The notes: generated by a model from the sequence alone, not told the origin. A stretch of DNA of 64,000 nt from Candidatus Melainabacteria bacterium (GCA_022009935.1 CP091731.1:1054001-1118000); one strand, 5' to 3'; positions 1 to 10,901 are shown, numbered from the stretch's first letter. Made by a program: numbers and translations.

Positions 1-367
1 CAAAATCCTATGAATGAAATGAATGCAACACGAGATGCGTTAAGGAATGAACTTGATGTTGAAAATGAACTTACAGTTTTTAATTCAGGCAAATGGTATT
101 GCGAGGTAAGCAACAAAACAACCTCAAAAGGACAAGCTATAAAATTTTTGACTCAGCACATCGGAATAAATATTGATGAATGTGCAGCTATTGGTGATGC
201 TGAAAATGACCTTGATATGATGAAAACCGTCAATAATGGTAATGGTGTTTCAATTGCAATGGGCAACGCTCAAGATTGTGTTTTTAAAGAAGCCGAATTT
301 AAAAACCCAACATATTAATGATGATGGGTATTTTATCGCTATAAAACAGATACTTGAAAATGAATAA
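1..367 (+). CDS. Cof-type HAD-superfamily phosphatase, C-terminal part
   Basis: The frame is open from the window edge, so the start lies upstream. The visible part carries the Cof-type C-terminal signatures: a lysine motif (TSKGQAIKFL) and the acidic motif GDAENDLDMM, which bind phosphate and Mg2+ in this family of sugar-phosphate or flavin-phosphate hydrolases. A one-base shift near 300-310 moves the frame so that the tail reads HINDDGYFIAIKQILENE and ends at 367, matching the usual helical C-terminus; in the uncorrected frame the protein would stop at 318. It converges with the phosphoglucomutase gene on a shared terminator. The substrate cannot be inferred. Confidence 0.8.
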
Positions 368-372
368 TAATA

Positions 373-402
373 AAAAATGCACTCATAAAAGAGTGCATTT
401 TT
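373..402. terminator. Bidirectional Rho-independent terminator
   Basis: A perfect 12-bp stem (AAAAATGCACTC / GAGTGCATTTTT) with a 6-nt loop lies between two convergent genes, with A-run and T-run on the two sides, so it can end transcripts from both directions. Confidence 0.85.
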
Positions 403-414
403 AGTTATATTTTT

Positions 415-2144
415 TTATTGCATAATATCATTTAAAAGGATATTGGATAATGTATGCATGTTTTCTAACGCTTCAGTGTCATTTTGCCCATAAGCTTCGA
501 CATAACCGCGAACTTTAGGTTCTGTGCCACTTTTACGGACTAAAACCGAAGAACCATTTTCAAAAAATAGTTTAACACCATCTGATTTGCCACTATAATT
601 TATCATTTCCTGACGATGTGCTTTTGTTTTTTCAGTGTCAATGTTAAAGCCATTTGTGAATTGAGTTTTGTTACCATTTACAGCATCGTTATAAATAGCT
701 TCCATTTTGTTGACAATTTCTTCTTTCTTCTTGTCATCATCAAGTTTTTTACTAAATGAGTTAGCTTCAAAATGAACATTCATTTCACTTTTAATTTCTT
801 TAAGAATTTCGTTTAAAGGTTTTTGTTCTTTAGCCATTAAATCTGTCAAAAGCATAACGGCGATTATTCCATCTTTTTCAGGTATATGATTGGGCACTGT
901 CAAACCACCTGATTCTTCACCTGCAACAAGAATGTCAGCATTTCCTTTTTCACGAATTTTAATTATATCCTCTCCTACATATTTAAAACCAACAGGAGTT
1001 GTGTGTGTTTCAAGTCCATGTGCTTTTGCAAATGAATCGAGCAATGTTGAAGTTGTTTGACTTTTAACAATTGGATCTTGTTTTCCTTTGTTTTTGTTTA
1101 AATGATAAGCTGCAAGCAATATAACATCGTTTGGGGTAATGAATGAACCGTCTTTATCAATAACTCCAAATCGGTCAGCATCACCGTCGTTTGCGATGCC
1201 TATTGCAAGTTTTGCACTACTTTTTTGAACACGTTTCATCAATGGAACAAGGTTTTTAGCTTCAGGGTTTGACCTTCAAGTTTTCTTCCTTCAGGTGAAA
1301 ATCTGTTTAACGGAATTTCTTTTTCATTAAATAGTCTTGGCAATACAAAACCGCCTGTTCCATCCAAACTGTCATAATTTACTTCAATTCCTGAATTTTT
1401 TATTTTTTCAAAATCAATCAAGCCTGATTTTTCAATTTTGGTTTTATATAATTGATATGCATCTTCATCAATTGTTGTTTCTTTTCCTTTATTTTTTGTA
1501 TCAATATAATATCCACCTTTTTCACTTATATCAATTATTTCATTGGCAACATCTTGCGTAATTTCACTTCCGGCAATTGCACCATCTTTTGTAACAAGAT
1601 TGACTCCACCATATTCCCAAGGGTTATGGCTTGCTGTTAGAAGGATTGATAAATTTACATCATCTTTGTTTTCTTTAGCATACAAAGCATGAAGTGGTGT
1701 TGGGATTGGTTTTTTGTTTATTCTAACATTTATCCCTTGAGAAATGAGAACGTTTGCCATATCGTGCATACATTCTTTGGTTGCTTGTCTTGTATCCCCA
1801 CCAATCATAACAGTTGGTTTTTTACTTTTATCTTTGAGCGGATGATTTTTTCACCCATTCTCCCACACCTGCAGCAAAAAGTTTCATTAAGTCACGGTTA
1901 AACATATTAGTTGGGAATATGGCTCTGTGTCCTGATGTTGATGAAACTAGGCTTAATGCTGCTTTTTTGGCATCTGCTTTATTAATATTTGCAACAGATA
2001 TCTTTTTATCCCACCAAAACTTACCATGTCTTTATTTATAACGCTTAAAGGCATTGACATGTGTGAATTGTTAATGTTGTTTACTCGTTTTAATCCGTTT
2101 AAATTTAAACCATTAAAAGACTGCAAATTTGATGTAATTTTCAT
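415..2144 (-). CDS. Phosphoglucomutase/phosphomannomutase with FGG leader
   Basis: Alpha-D-phosphohexomutase that interconverts hexose-1- and hexose-6-phosphate for cell-wall, LPS or glycogen precursors. All four family motifs are visible: the phosphoserine loop TASHNPWEYGG, the Mg2+ loop DGDADRFG, the sugar-binding GEESGGL and the phosphate-binding RKSGTEPKVRGY. The N-terminus holds TSGHRAIFP. Three one-base breaks (near 1265, 1840 and 2012) split it; the pieces join end to end. Before the catalytic domain there is an unusual leader of about 45 residues that ends in MVSFGG, a motif also seen in two other proteins here. The ATG at 2144 has an AGGAGG-like site upstream on the minus strand. Whether glucose or mannose is preferred is not decidable. 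Confidence 0.9.
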
Positions 2145-2269
2145 TACTAACTTTCCTCCTATTTAAAAAAATATATAAAGACCAAATAAGATTAAAACGT
2201 AAACAAAAAAAAATTGCAATAGTTTGTTCTAAATATACCACATATTATATATAATTTTATTTTTTTTCA

Positions 2270-3605
2270 ATTATATTTCACGCTTGTTTAGGTTTTATAT
2301 GACGGGCTGCGGATTCGTCGTTGGCTTTGCCTGATTGTGAGGAAAAAAGCGTAAGCCGTGCGTAAAACAAAGCCAAAACGGCTCAGTTTTGGATTTGTTT
2401 GTAGCAGTTAATAAGCGACGTAAGAGTTTTCGAAGAAAACTCCACAGGAGCAAAAACTGAACGGAGTGAAATAATTTTGTAAAAAATTATAAAACGGAGT
2501 TGCATAGTTCCGAACCCGACGTAATCCAAGACAGCGCGTGTTCAACATGTTGATTTCACCCACCAACGTGGATTGATTTTTGATTGTTTATAGCGTTGAA
2601 GTCCAATCAATGCTTTTAATTATTTTGTTTGTATTCCTATAAAATGTTAATTATATATTTTTAAGTCCTCCGGACGGGGTTGCTATTATCAGATAAACAA
2701 TTGTGCAGTTCCGCAGGGTCGCAAGGGGCTTTAGCCCCCTTGCACTAATCTATTCTGGCGAAACAAAAGATTTTGGCAAAAACAAAAACACACCTAGTTT
2801 CGCCCCAACCTGCGTTTTATATGACGAATTTTGTGCGTTCAATTTTTTGAGTTCACCCACCAACGTGGATTGGCTTTTGATTGGTTATAGCATTGAAGTT
2901 CAATTAAGGCTTTTAATTATTTTGTTTGTATTTATACCAAAATGTTAACTATATATTTTAAGTCCTCGGACGGGGTTACTTTTTGTGGAAAAAGTAACCA
3001 AAACCATACCCTAAAAGGGCATCCTCCCTTGTACGGCTCAGCCTTTCAGGCTTTGCCTACAAGAGGAGCTACAACCCCTTTGATTGTCACAGCTGTGCTA
3101 AATTCAACCCGAGCGGCCTTAACTCGTGCTACGCACTCAGACAGACGGCCGCTTGACACTGTTTCATTAGCGGATTTCCGGACGGGCGGAGTCCCGGGGA
3201 GCGAAAAAACCGACGCCGGCAAGCCCAAAGGGCGACAGGCGGAGTGTTTTGAGCTAGAAGGAAATCCAAGACAGTGATAATTGTTCGTGCCTGCATATGG
3301 GTTGCCCTTATTACTTTAATAGATAAACAATTGTGCAGTTCCACAGGGTCGCAAGGGGGCTTTAGCCCCTTGCACTAATCTATTATGGCGAAACAAACAT
3401 GAAGAAAAAAAGATATAATTGGACTTCAATGCCAATAAACAACCAAAGATCAATCCTCATTGAGGAATGAAGTCAATGTATTGAACGCGCGATAGCCCGT
3501 TATATAAAAGCCTAGTTTCGTCCCAACAAGCGTGTTTTTATATGACGGGCTACCGCGCGTTCGATTTTAAATATCACTTACCAACGTGTATTGATTTTTG
3601 TTTTA
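2270..3605. repeat. Mosaic repeat block 1, no gene
   Basis: This 1.3-kb stretch has no credible gene. It is built from modules that recur at 13.3, 28.1-29.3, 41.9-42.7 and 44.6-45.3 kb. One module reads around TTTATATGACGGGCT, the words CCAACGTGGATTG and GTTGAAGTCCAAT; a second carries a hairpin GCAAGGGGCTTTAGCCCC (2715-2738 and 3351-3373); a third, GC-rich module (2970-3235, minus strand) carries a GGTTACTTTTT/AAAAAGTAACC stem at 2974-2999 and the CACAGCTGTG palindrome. The GC-rich part contrasts sharply with the AT-rich genes around it. The block is read mainly on the minus strand compared with the blocks at 28 and 45 kb. Confidence 0.85.
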
Positions 3606-3904
3606 TTATAATAAGGTCAAATTAGTATTTCTATTTTGTTTTGTTTTAAGTTTTAAAATATCAATTCTTGAGCGCACACTAAAAATATTATTTGAACGTG
3701 GTTTTAATTCTAAGTATTTTTTATAAAACCTTAAAACTTTTTTGTATTTTTCCATTCTTAAAGCATTTGCCTTTGTCAGCAATATTTTTGCTTTTGTAAC
3801 TAGAACAGGATTTGTCACAGAAACAAATTTCTCAAAATTTAAAAAACTATCTTTAACTTCAATAACCAAGTCTTTTTTATTTATATCATCTCAACTCACC
3901 TTAA
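3606..3904 (-). CDS. Hypothetical protein, TPR-like helical
   Basis: An 87-residue minus-strand frame from a TTG at 3869. It is lysine-rich and helical (for example RMEKYKKVLRFYKKYLELKP), which resembles a tetratricopeptide helix pair, but no family is recognised. An ATG about 12 codons further upstream (near 3902) follows an AAGG ribosome site and joins this frame if one base is restored, so the real start is probably there. A plus-strand frame overlaps (3742-3966) but has no ribosome site. It follows directly on a repeat block, so it may be a remnant. Confidence 0.35.
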
Positions 3905-4051
3905 TTTATTTTATATTTATTGCAAAAAAATATCAACCTCAAGATGTATATTTTATTGACCTTTAGATTAATTAACATTTTGTAAAATTTTGTAAAAGTT
4001 ACAAATATAAATTAGCAAATTATTTTCTTTATGGCTTTAATGGGTTAAAAA

Positions 4052-4291
4052 ATGACCCCATTGGAAATCATTGGAGCAAGTGTGTTGACTGTTGTAATGG
4101 ATTTTATGAAATCGGGTGGAATAAATCCAAAACATGAAATAACAATTAAAGATAATAAAGATGAAAAAGAAAAAGTTAAGAAATTAAATTGTCAAAATAA
4201 ATTCCCAAAAACAAGCTTCAAATCCAACAAAAACAATACTGAATTCTTACCATTACTATCTTTTCCTATATCATTGTCGGAACCTATATAA
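4052..4291 (+). CDS. Small hypothetical protein
   Basis: A 79-residue frame starting MTPLEIIGASVLTVVMDF, i.e. with a short hydrophobic N-terminus followed by a charged, lysine-rich middle and a hydrophobic end. No family is recognised and no clear ribosome site precedes the ATG. It sits upstream of ispF on the same strand. It could be a real small membrane-associated protein or a chance frame. Confidence 0.3.
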   Translation: MTPLEIIGASVLTVVMDFMKSGGINPKHEITIKDNKDEKEKVKKLNCQNKFPKTSFKSNKNNTEFLPLLSFPISLSEPI

Positions 4292-4343
4292 TACATCTCG
4301 GGAGTTTGACCTTTGAGTTTTATTATTATAAAATTTGAATATT

Positions 4344-4811
4344 ATGGATTTTAGAATTGGCAACGGATACGACATACATAGGCTTGAAGAGGGTCGCAAA
4401 TTGATTTTGGGTGGTGTATTAATCCCTCATGAAAAAGGCTTTGTGGCGCACAGTGATGGTGATGCGTTAATCCACGCTATAATTGATGCTCTTTTGGGCG
4501 CGCTCGCTTTGGGAGATATAGGAACACATTTCCCGGACAACGATGAAAAATACAAAAACATAGACAGCTCCATACTTTTGAAAAATGTTATAAATTTAAT
4601 AAATAATCATAATTATGAAATAGTAAACATTGACACAAACATTATTGCTCAAAAACCAAAGCTTGCACCATACATTTCTAAAATTGTAGAAAATCTTGCT
4701 TTGTTAACAAATCTTAACAAAAATCAAATCTCTGTTAAAGCAAAAACAAATGAAAAAATGGACGCTGTTGGCGAATGTAAAGCAATTACGACCAATTGTG
4801 TTGTATTATAA
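4344..4811 (+). CDS. ispF: 2-C-methyl-D-erythritol 2,4-cyclodiphosphate synthase
   Basis: Fifth enzyme of the MEP isoprenoid pathway; it converts CDP-ME 2-phosphate to the cyclic diphosphate with release of CMP. The gene is intact, 155 residues, the usual length. Visible motifs are the N-terminal metal site GNGYDIHRL, HSDGDALIHAIIDALLGA, DIGTHFPD and the C-terminal KAKTNEKMDAVG. The ATG at 4344 puts the conserved FRIGNGYDIH at the expected place; a TTG at 4335 is an alternative. Its integrity contrasts with most neighbours. Confidence 0.95.
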   Translation: MDFRIGNGYDIHRLEEGRKLILGGVLIPHEKGFVAHSDGDALIHAIIDALLGALALGDIGTHFPDNDEKYKNIDSSILLKNVINLINNHNYEIVNIDTNIIAQKPKLAPYISKIVENLALLTNLNKNQISVKAKTNEKMDAVGECKAITTNCVVL

Positions 4812-4910
4812 AAAAAATAAAATATTAATTTTTGTAAACTTTTTGAAAATTATAACAAAATTTAATTAGATTTGATATAATTTATATAATATTTTAATGG
4901 AGTACTTTAA

Positions 4911-5974
4911 ATGTCTAACAAACAAGCTATTAGTGACAATGATTTTGAAACGTTATTGAATGAATATGATTATAAATTTCAAAAAAGGTGATTTAGTAAA
5001 AGGCACGGTTGTGGGGTATGACCCTGATAATGTCATTGTCGATATAGGTGCAAAAACCAATGCATTAGTACCAAACAGGGAAGCTGTGGTTGAAGCTGGA
5101 GATGACATTAAGGAAACATTAAAAAAGGTGAACAATACGAATTTTTGATTATTCGTGATGAGGATGAAGAAGGTGAGTTTCTGCTTTCGTACAAAAAAGT
5201 TGCACTTGCGTATAACTGGAAAGAACTTGAAACATTGAAAGAAAACAATGAAACCGTTCAAGGTAAGGTGCTATCAAGTGTTAAAGGCGGTGTGCTTGTT
5301 GAAGTTATGGGAGTTCGTGGTTTTGTTCCGTTAAGTCACTTAAGATCACGTGATGTTCAAAGTGTTATTGGCGAAACTTTAGAGTTCAAAATATTAACTA
5401 TGGATGCGGCGCAAAATAACTTTATCCTGTCTAATAAAAAGTTTATGCCGACCAAAATGATAATGAGAAAAATGATTTATTTGAAAAACTTGAAGTCGGA
5501 AATGTTGTTGAAGGCGAAGTTGTTCGCATCACTGATTTTGGTGCATTTGTTGACATCGGTGGCATTGACGGTTTAATTCCTCTATCACAAATGTCTTGGA
5601 AATGGGTTGACCACCCGGGTGATATATTAAAACTTAATAGCACCATTAAAGTTGAAGTTATTGGCATTGATTACGATAAACACAGAATTAGTTTAAGCCT
5701 AAAAAATCTTGAACCTGACCCTTGGGATCTTGCACGTGATATTATTAAAGAGGGCGAAAAAATTGAAGGTGTTATTACTCGTATTAAACATTTTGGCGCT
5801 TTTGTTGAAATTGCCAATGGGGTGGAAGCACTTTTACCTACTTCTGAAATTAACGACTATCAAAACGAAAAATCGTGCATTTTATCTGTTGGTGACAAAA
5901 TTGTTACTACCGTTATTAAATTTAATCCGGATGACCGCCGTGTCAGCCTGAGTGTTGCCAATAAAGAAGAATAA
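4911..5974 (+). CDS. rpsA: 30S ribosomal protein S1, four S1 domains
   Basis: RNA-binding protein of the small subunit that helps mRNA loading. Four OB-fold S1 repeats follow each other: one from GDLVKGTVVGYDPDNVIVDIG, one from VQGKVLSSVKGGVLVEVMGV, one from VVEGEVVRITDFGAFVDIGG and one from IEGVITRIKHFGAFVEIANG. The total is about 355 residues, a short S1 with four rather than six domains. The ATG at 4911 (MSNKQAISDNDFETLL) has GGAG nine bases upstream. Breaks near 4982, 5132 and 5442 are in A or T runs; at 5442 restoring one T gives KKFYADQNDNEKNDLFE in frame. Not operonic with ispF: a 100-base gap with a TATAAT-like box separates them. Confidence 0.92.
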
Positions 5975-6012
5975 GTATTTAGAAACTTAATTTTTCAAAA
6001 CAAACATTTGAA

Positions 6013-6035
6013 AAACAAGCATTTTGAGCTTGTTT
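6013..6035 (+). terminator. Weak hairpin after rpsA
   Basis: AAACAAGC and GCTTGTTT form an 8-bp stem with a 7-nt loop just downstream of rpsA. No clear T-run follows, so termination is uncertain. Confidence 0.35.
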
Positions 6036-6231
6036 CATAGTGAAACATGTTCTGTTTTAAAAGTGGTGATTTATCGCAAGCTAAAAAATTGCAAAATAAT
6101 TTTAGAGATAATACATTTAACAACTTATCGAATTAGTTATTTAAGTCTTTAAAATTAAGTCTTGTAAATATCCTCTGTATTTAGTAAAATGTAATAAGTT
6201 ATTTATGTTATTGTTAAATATGGGGGATTTT

Positions 6232-8521
6232 ATGTTTGGTAGTTTATTTAAATCCAAAAAAAGCGAAGCAAAAAAACTTGGTTCCATTTGGAATAGTTTA
6301 AAAACTTTATATAAAGTTGATGAACTTCAAGACAACGAAAAAAGATATAGAAGAAAAAGTTAATAAATATGGTTATTTACCCATTTCTCATATTGAAGCG
6401 TTAAACAATCTCTCTGATGCTCAAGCTTTTTATGCCGTTGAGTTAAAGCTTCGTCAAAGCAAAGTTTTGGACAGTAACAATAAATTTAATTTTAACAATA
6501 ATGAAATTTCACCGCTTGTTCGACATAATATTGATAATTCAAATTGGCTTAAAAAGAACAACATAATATAAAACTTATAAACCTTGCCGGGCTTGGTGAC
6601 GGCAATAAAACTGCACATCCGGGGCGGTTTGCTGATTGGCTTCGTCAGCTTGCTATTTTACCTTCAGGCAACATTAAACATGGAATATTCCCCACAACTA
6701 TATATTTAATCCCATTTCATCCAAGGGAATTTGGATGTGCTTATTTGCCTTTAAGCTCTCAAGTTAGCAAAAATTTAGAAGATAAAGATGTTAAAAACGC
6801 ACTAAAATTGAACGCAAAAGAACAAGTGCAGCTTTTTGTAAAACTTTCACAGCTTGCAAATCACCCTGTAATTTTCGATGTTTTGCCACAAACCGGAAGG
6901 TTTTCAAAAATAGTTTTGTCTAACCCAAATCTTGTTCGTTGGTTCAATGTCAATGAGCTTGTGACAAAAATTTCTGACAGTATTAATGATGAAATTATCA
7001 ACAAACTTTCAAACGAATTTGACCGAGATGATGTCGTTATAACTTGTGAAATATATAAACGAACATTGAAATCAGGCTCAAACGATATAAGTCAAACTTA
7101 TCGACAAATTTATGAACGTCTTGATGAAGAACTTTTAGAAACAAAGAAAAATTTATCAAATGATATGTTAAAAAAAGAAAATCAAAAGTTATCGCTCAAA
7201 AAGCTCGAGAAGTTATAGCGTGTGTTAATAATACAAAGATTGGCAAAATAAAAACAGAAGATGATATAAAAGAACAGGGGAAATCTATACAAGCGTTAAT
7301 AGAAAGTGGTCTTTGGCCTGCTCCCGGGGGTGCTTGGTGCAGTTGCGGACATCCTATTTTTGACAAAATGTCAGAGTGTGGCTCTTACCCTGTATTTCGC
7401 CATTTTGACGTTGATTGTAACGATGTAAGTTGCTATGCAAACCTTGACTGCCAATCTCCATACTATTTTGTACACTTGGAAGACGGCTCATTTAATAAAC
7501 AAGTCATTGACGAATTTCTTAAGCTTATGGAACGAATTCAAGCGGACTACAATTTTGACGGTTTTCGTGTTGACCACATTGACCACATTGTTGACAAGGT
7601 TTCTGAAAAGGATGAAACTCCTATTAGTTATCGTGCTCCAAGAAAGGTTTTAAGCCTGCTTAATAAAACAATGAAAGAGAAAATTCCTCATTTTGCAACA
7701 CTTGCAGAATATATGTTGTGGGATGAGTTCTATAAGGAATATCACGATGATATGGGATTTGATGTTTTATGGGGAAATGATATTGTTAGTCAATTTGTAA
7801 AAACTCCAAACACAATAATAAACGACAATCACAAGCTTGAAGATTATAATTTGACAGCTAAAAATCCACATAATCCTTTATCAATTTTGAAAACATACAA
7901 CAATCAAGATGGAGAATTCCGCGCTATAAACCAATATCCGGGTCAACTTGGAGAACGTGGCGCTTTGTTTAAATTATTAAAATATAAATTTTTACCGGGA
8001 GGCAAAAATGCAAATAGACCAATGTTGTTTATTGATGGAGATGAATCGTTTACTAAAAAAGGTATTGAAAGTGTCATAGGTGCTGAAATTTCAATGCCAC
8101 GAGAAAATAACAACGAGTTTTTCTTTGAATTTGATGCAATAATCAGATTTGCAAAGGATAATGAACTTACAAATTCCGGTGAATCACAAATTATCGTTGA
8201 AGATAATGACGGGTTTTGTGCTTGGTTTATAAACAAGGAAGCTTCAAAAATGCCCTTCTTGTTGTTGCAAATTACAATCCTCCAACCCAAATTGTAAGTC
8301 AAAATGATGAAAATGGTGCAAGTCAATTTGTTGAAAAAATAGGTGAATGTGTCTATAATAAACCTGTTTCACTTCCAAGTGATTATAAAATTACAGGGCA
8401 AATTGAATATGACAAAAATAAACACGAGTTCAACAATATACAATTTGAACAGCCATTATATGAAATAACATTTAACTTGCTCCAACCGAGTGAATACAAA
8501 ATTTATACACTTGAAAGGTAA
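6232..8521 (+). CDS. GH13-like alpha-amylase family glycoside hydrolase
   Basis: A protein of about 760 residues rebuilt across breaks near 6345, 6560, 7190 and 8250. It shows a degenerate GH13 region I (FDVLPQTGRF) and a good region II (FDGFRVDHIDHI, with the nucleophile Asp), followed by a glutamate strand (ATLAEYMLW) that could hold the acid/base. The end of the barrel and a beta-rich C-terminal part (QIIVEDNDGFCAWF) follow. It likely acts on alpha-glucans such as glycogen in the cytoplasm, as no signal peptide is seen (start MFGSLFKSKKSE). The exact activity is not clear; the missing canonical NH of region I makes it a divergent member. A deaminase gene follows 17 bases later. Confidence 0.7.
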
Positions 8522-8538
8522 GGTATTTTACAAAATCT

Positions 8539-9141
8539 ATGAAAAAATTATTAAGCAAACTGTATTCAACTTTCGGATTAAAAAATACTAAGCCGGAAAA
8601 TATTATTTCAAACGAACCTTTAAATCTAAAAAAAATAGAACAGGCAAGCAAGATAATAAAAGAGTTACATTCCCAAATGCAAGATCTTGCATCTGAAGGT
8701 TATGAATCTTTTGTGGCAGCAGTATATGACCAAAACGGCAACTTGATTGCAAAAGCGGCAAATTCCGTTGTCAATGAAGTTTGCAGTAACAATCATGCTG
8801 AAATAAATGCTATAAAAAAATCACAAGAAAAACTTGAAACTTATGACTTATCTTCATATAATTTAAGCATTTATATAACGGCCGAGCCTTGCATGATGTG
8901 CATTGGAGCCATTATGTGGTCAGGGATAAAAAATGTTTATTATAGTGTTCCATCCAAAACAGTTGAAAAAATTACAGGTTTTGATGAAGGCTTTAAACCT
9001 TCTTGGCTTAAAGAATTTAAAAAAAGAGGCATAATTGTTTATGGCAACATTGATGCAAAAGACGGAGAATTTGAATTGAAGCAATATGTAAATTCAGGTA
9101 AAACAATATATAAACCCGGATTAAAATCTACCAATATATAA
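8539..9141 (+). CDS. Cytidine/guanine-deaminase-like nucleoside deaminase
   Basis: Intact 200-residue zinc-dependent deaminase of the CDA fold. The zinc and proton-shuttle motif HAEINAIKKS and the second zinc motif AEPCMMCIGAIMWSGI are both complete, so it should be active. A 30-residue N-terminal extension (MKKLLSKLYSTFGLKN) precedes the domain. The C-terminal part (TGFDEGFKPSWLKEF) is closer to guanine-deaminase-like members than to TadA. Substrate is undetermined. Follows the GH13-like gene closely, so co-transcription is likely. Confidence 0.85.
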   Translation: MKKLLSKLYSTFGLKNTKPENIISNEPLNLKKIEQASKIIKELHSQMQDLASEGYESFVAAVYDQNGNLIAKAANSVVNEVCSNNHAEINAIKKSQEKLETYDLSSYNLSIYITAEPCMMCIGAIMWSGIKNVYYSVPSKTVEKITGFDEGFKPSWLKEFKKRGIIVYGNIDAKDGEFELKQYVNSGKTIYKPGLKSTNI

Positions 9142-9147
9142 TATCTG

Positions 9148-9469
9148 TTAGCTTTCAATATTTGTTGCTTCCAATTTAAAAATAACAGGTCTAAGTCCAT
9201 CATTACAACTGCATATAGCGACCCCCCGGAGTTTTAATCCAATCATTAAAATAAAAGGTAGTCTTGCTTGCTCCGTGTGCTAAAGCAAAAACATACTGAT
9301 ATATAGCTTTCCACGCCTCATCACAAAAACCTTCAGGTTTTGCATAATCAGCTAAATAAGTTTGGCCTTCTTTATGAAAGGGACACTTTGACAAGTTTTC
9401 AACGCCATATTCTTTAGCTAAATCCTCATTAAACATTGTTCTAAGTACTTTTATTCTAACTTTATTCAT
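9148..9469 (-). CDS. TIGR04076 family protein
   Basis: A small protein of about 106 residues with the family pattern: N-terminal MNKVRIKVLRTMFNEDLA, CPFHKEGQ, KPEGFCDEAWKAIYQYVFAL and, after a break at 9222, TPGVAICSCNDGLRPVIFKLE. The break is an extra G in a six-G run; in the uncorrected frame the protein ends early at 9203. Family members are of unknown function; conserved cysteines suggest metal or redox binding. ATG at 9469 follows AAAGGAT on the minus strand. Convergent with the deaminase gene. Confidence 0.8.
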
Positions 9470-9513
9470 TTCTTTTATCCTTTAATAAATAAGATTTTTA
9501 ATCGACTGAACCA

Positions 9514-9542
9514 TTGTATTTTGCCCGTCAGGCAAAATACAA
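9514..9542. repeat. Perfect 12-bp inverted repeat
   Basis: TTGTATTTTGCC and GGCAAAATACAA are exact complements separated by CGTCA. It lies just upstream of the TIGR04076 gene (minus strand), so it may be an operator or a hairpin. No adjacent T-run. Confidence 0.7.
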
Positions 9543-9562
9543 GTGAAAGTCACCTGACTCAT

Positions 9563-9594
9563 AAAAAAAAGTGGCTTTATGCCACAGTTTTTTT
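9563..9594. terminator. Hairpin with A- and T-runs
   Basis: GTGGC and GCCAC form a 5-bp stem with loop TTTAT, flanked by eight A on the left and seven T on the right; a terminator for either strand. No obvious gene upstream on the plus strand, so what it terminates is unclear. Confidence 0.5.
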
Positions 9595-9644
9595 ATGGTG
9601 TCGTTATTGTGCCAATACTGGAACCCTGCCACAAGGGAATTGTA

Positions 9645-9755
9645 ACATACAAAACCAGTATTGCAAACATCTACCAAAGGGTTATAAGCATATTGAAAGA
9701 AGCTGCAACTGAGTATTACAATATGGAAATGGCATTAGAGGCAAATTTGATATAA
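9645..9755 (+). other. Short open fragment in a 336-bp gap
   Basis: The gap 9470-9806 holds the inverted repeat and the hairpin above, and then this 36-residue frame without start codon (…SIANIYQRVISILKEAA…), helical in composition and ending in TAA. It could be the tail of a lost gene. No family recognised. Confidence 0.25.
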
Positions 9756-9806
9756 CAGAATTTGTTTAATGTATAATTAAAAGGATGGTGAGTATAGGAG
9801 AATTAA

Positions 9807-10602
9807 GTGGTTATAGATTTATCAAAAATAAATGAAAATAATAAAATTGAATTTAAAGAACAGTTAATGAAAATTTCTTTAAATCATTATCAGCTTTTGC
9901 CAATACAGATGGTGGTTGTATTTATTTAGGAGTGAAAGATGATAAATCTATTGAAGGTTTTACGGGACAACAAGAATCCGTTATAAATCAAATTATAGAT
10001 TGCTTAGGCATTCAACCACAAATAGAAGTTGAAAAACTAGAAGAAAAAGAAATTCTACTTGTTAAAGTTGAAAAATCCAACAACCTTATTGCATATAAAA
10101 ACGTTTGTTACTAAAGAATTGGCAACACGACAAGAGTAATGCCACAAAATGAGATTAGAGAAAGACTATTAGAAGGTGTGAGTTGGGAATCTCAAACCGG
10201 AAGTTTTTCTACAGAAGATATAAATGAAAATACCGTTAGGGAATTTGTAAAATAAGGAATTTCAACCGGTAGACTATTATTAATACCGGATAACGAAACT
10301 ATAGAATCAATATTAGAAAAATTGGGATTAATCATAGATGATAAAATTACGAATGCCGGAATTTTGTTATTCGGGAAAAATCCTCAAAAAATATTTTATA
10401 AATGCAAATATTAGAGTCGGTGCGTTTAAAGAAAATGATGTCACAAACCATAATCTCTGACAAACTTATTGATGGGAATTTATTTGAACAAGTCCCAAAA
10501 AGCAGAAGAGACAATTAAATTTGCCATAAATGTAAAATATTCAATTACAGGGAAAACAACCGAAAGGAATGAAATATGGGATTATCCACTGAGTGCAATT
10601 TG
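9807..10602 (+). pseudogene. AlbA_2/Schlafen-type ATP-binding protein, degraded
   Basis: Remnant of a RecG-like AlbA_2-domain protein. It begins with a GTG at 9807 preceded by AGGAG. Recognisable pieces are NKIEFKE, SAFANTDGG, IYLGVKDD, RIGNTTRVMP, NAGILLFGKNPQ and the HATPase-adjacent RNEIWDYPLSAI. Unlike the neighbouring genes it contains nonsense codons in otherwise conserved frame (TAA at 10111 and near 10252), besides indels near 9880, 10400 and 10460. The homology stops abruptly after WDYPLSAI at about 10602, where sequence of an opposite-strand acetyltransferase begins. Such proteins are often accessory or defence-related; this copy is dead. Confidence 0.75.
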
Positions 10603-10837
10603 GACCTATTATGACATCGTTGCCAATAAAAAATATTTTTGCCGTATTCACAGTGGAATTTGTCATCAATCGGCACATTTTTTGCCTATTGCCCCAAATA
10701 ATTCTTTAAGGATAAGCTGTTTTTTCACTTTCATTAAAATCTAATGCTTCAAATTCTTTCAGTAGCGCTCTTGCCTTTATCCTCATTTTACATAACTTGT
10801 CAGAATTTGTTTCTATATATTTATAACTTTTTTGCAT
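10603..10837 (-). pseudogene. Maltose/galactoside O-acetyltransferase fragment
   Basis: On the minus strand an ATG at 10837 with AAAAGG upstream begins a hexapeptide-acyltransferase N-terminus: MQKSYKYIETNSDKL, then in shifted frames LKELFGAIGK, VPIDDKFHCEYGKN and IFIGNDVIIGPN. This is the maltose-acetyltransferase (Mac) domain plus the first left-handed beta-helix turns; the catalytic His region and the rest of the enzyme are missing. The homology ends where the AlbA_2 remnant begins, which places a deletion or recombination junction near 10600. Two breaks (near 10710 and 10690) add to the decay. Confidence 0.65.
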
Positions 10838-10901
10838 ATATGCCTTTTTTAAATAAATATAACCTAAATAGATTGAGCATAACAGCTCTTTGTAATGCTA
10901 T

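Noticed and set aside
6047..6136. 29-codon frame after rpsA
   Set aside because: Begins in the hairpin region, has no ribosome site, no family; could be chance in AT-rich DNA.
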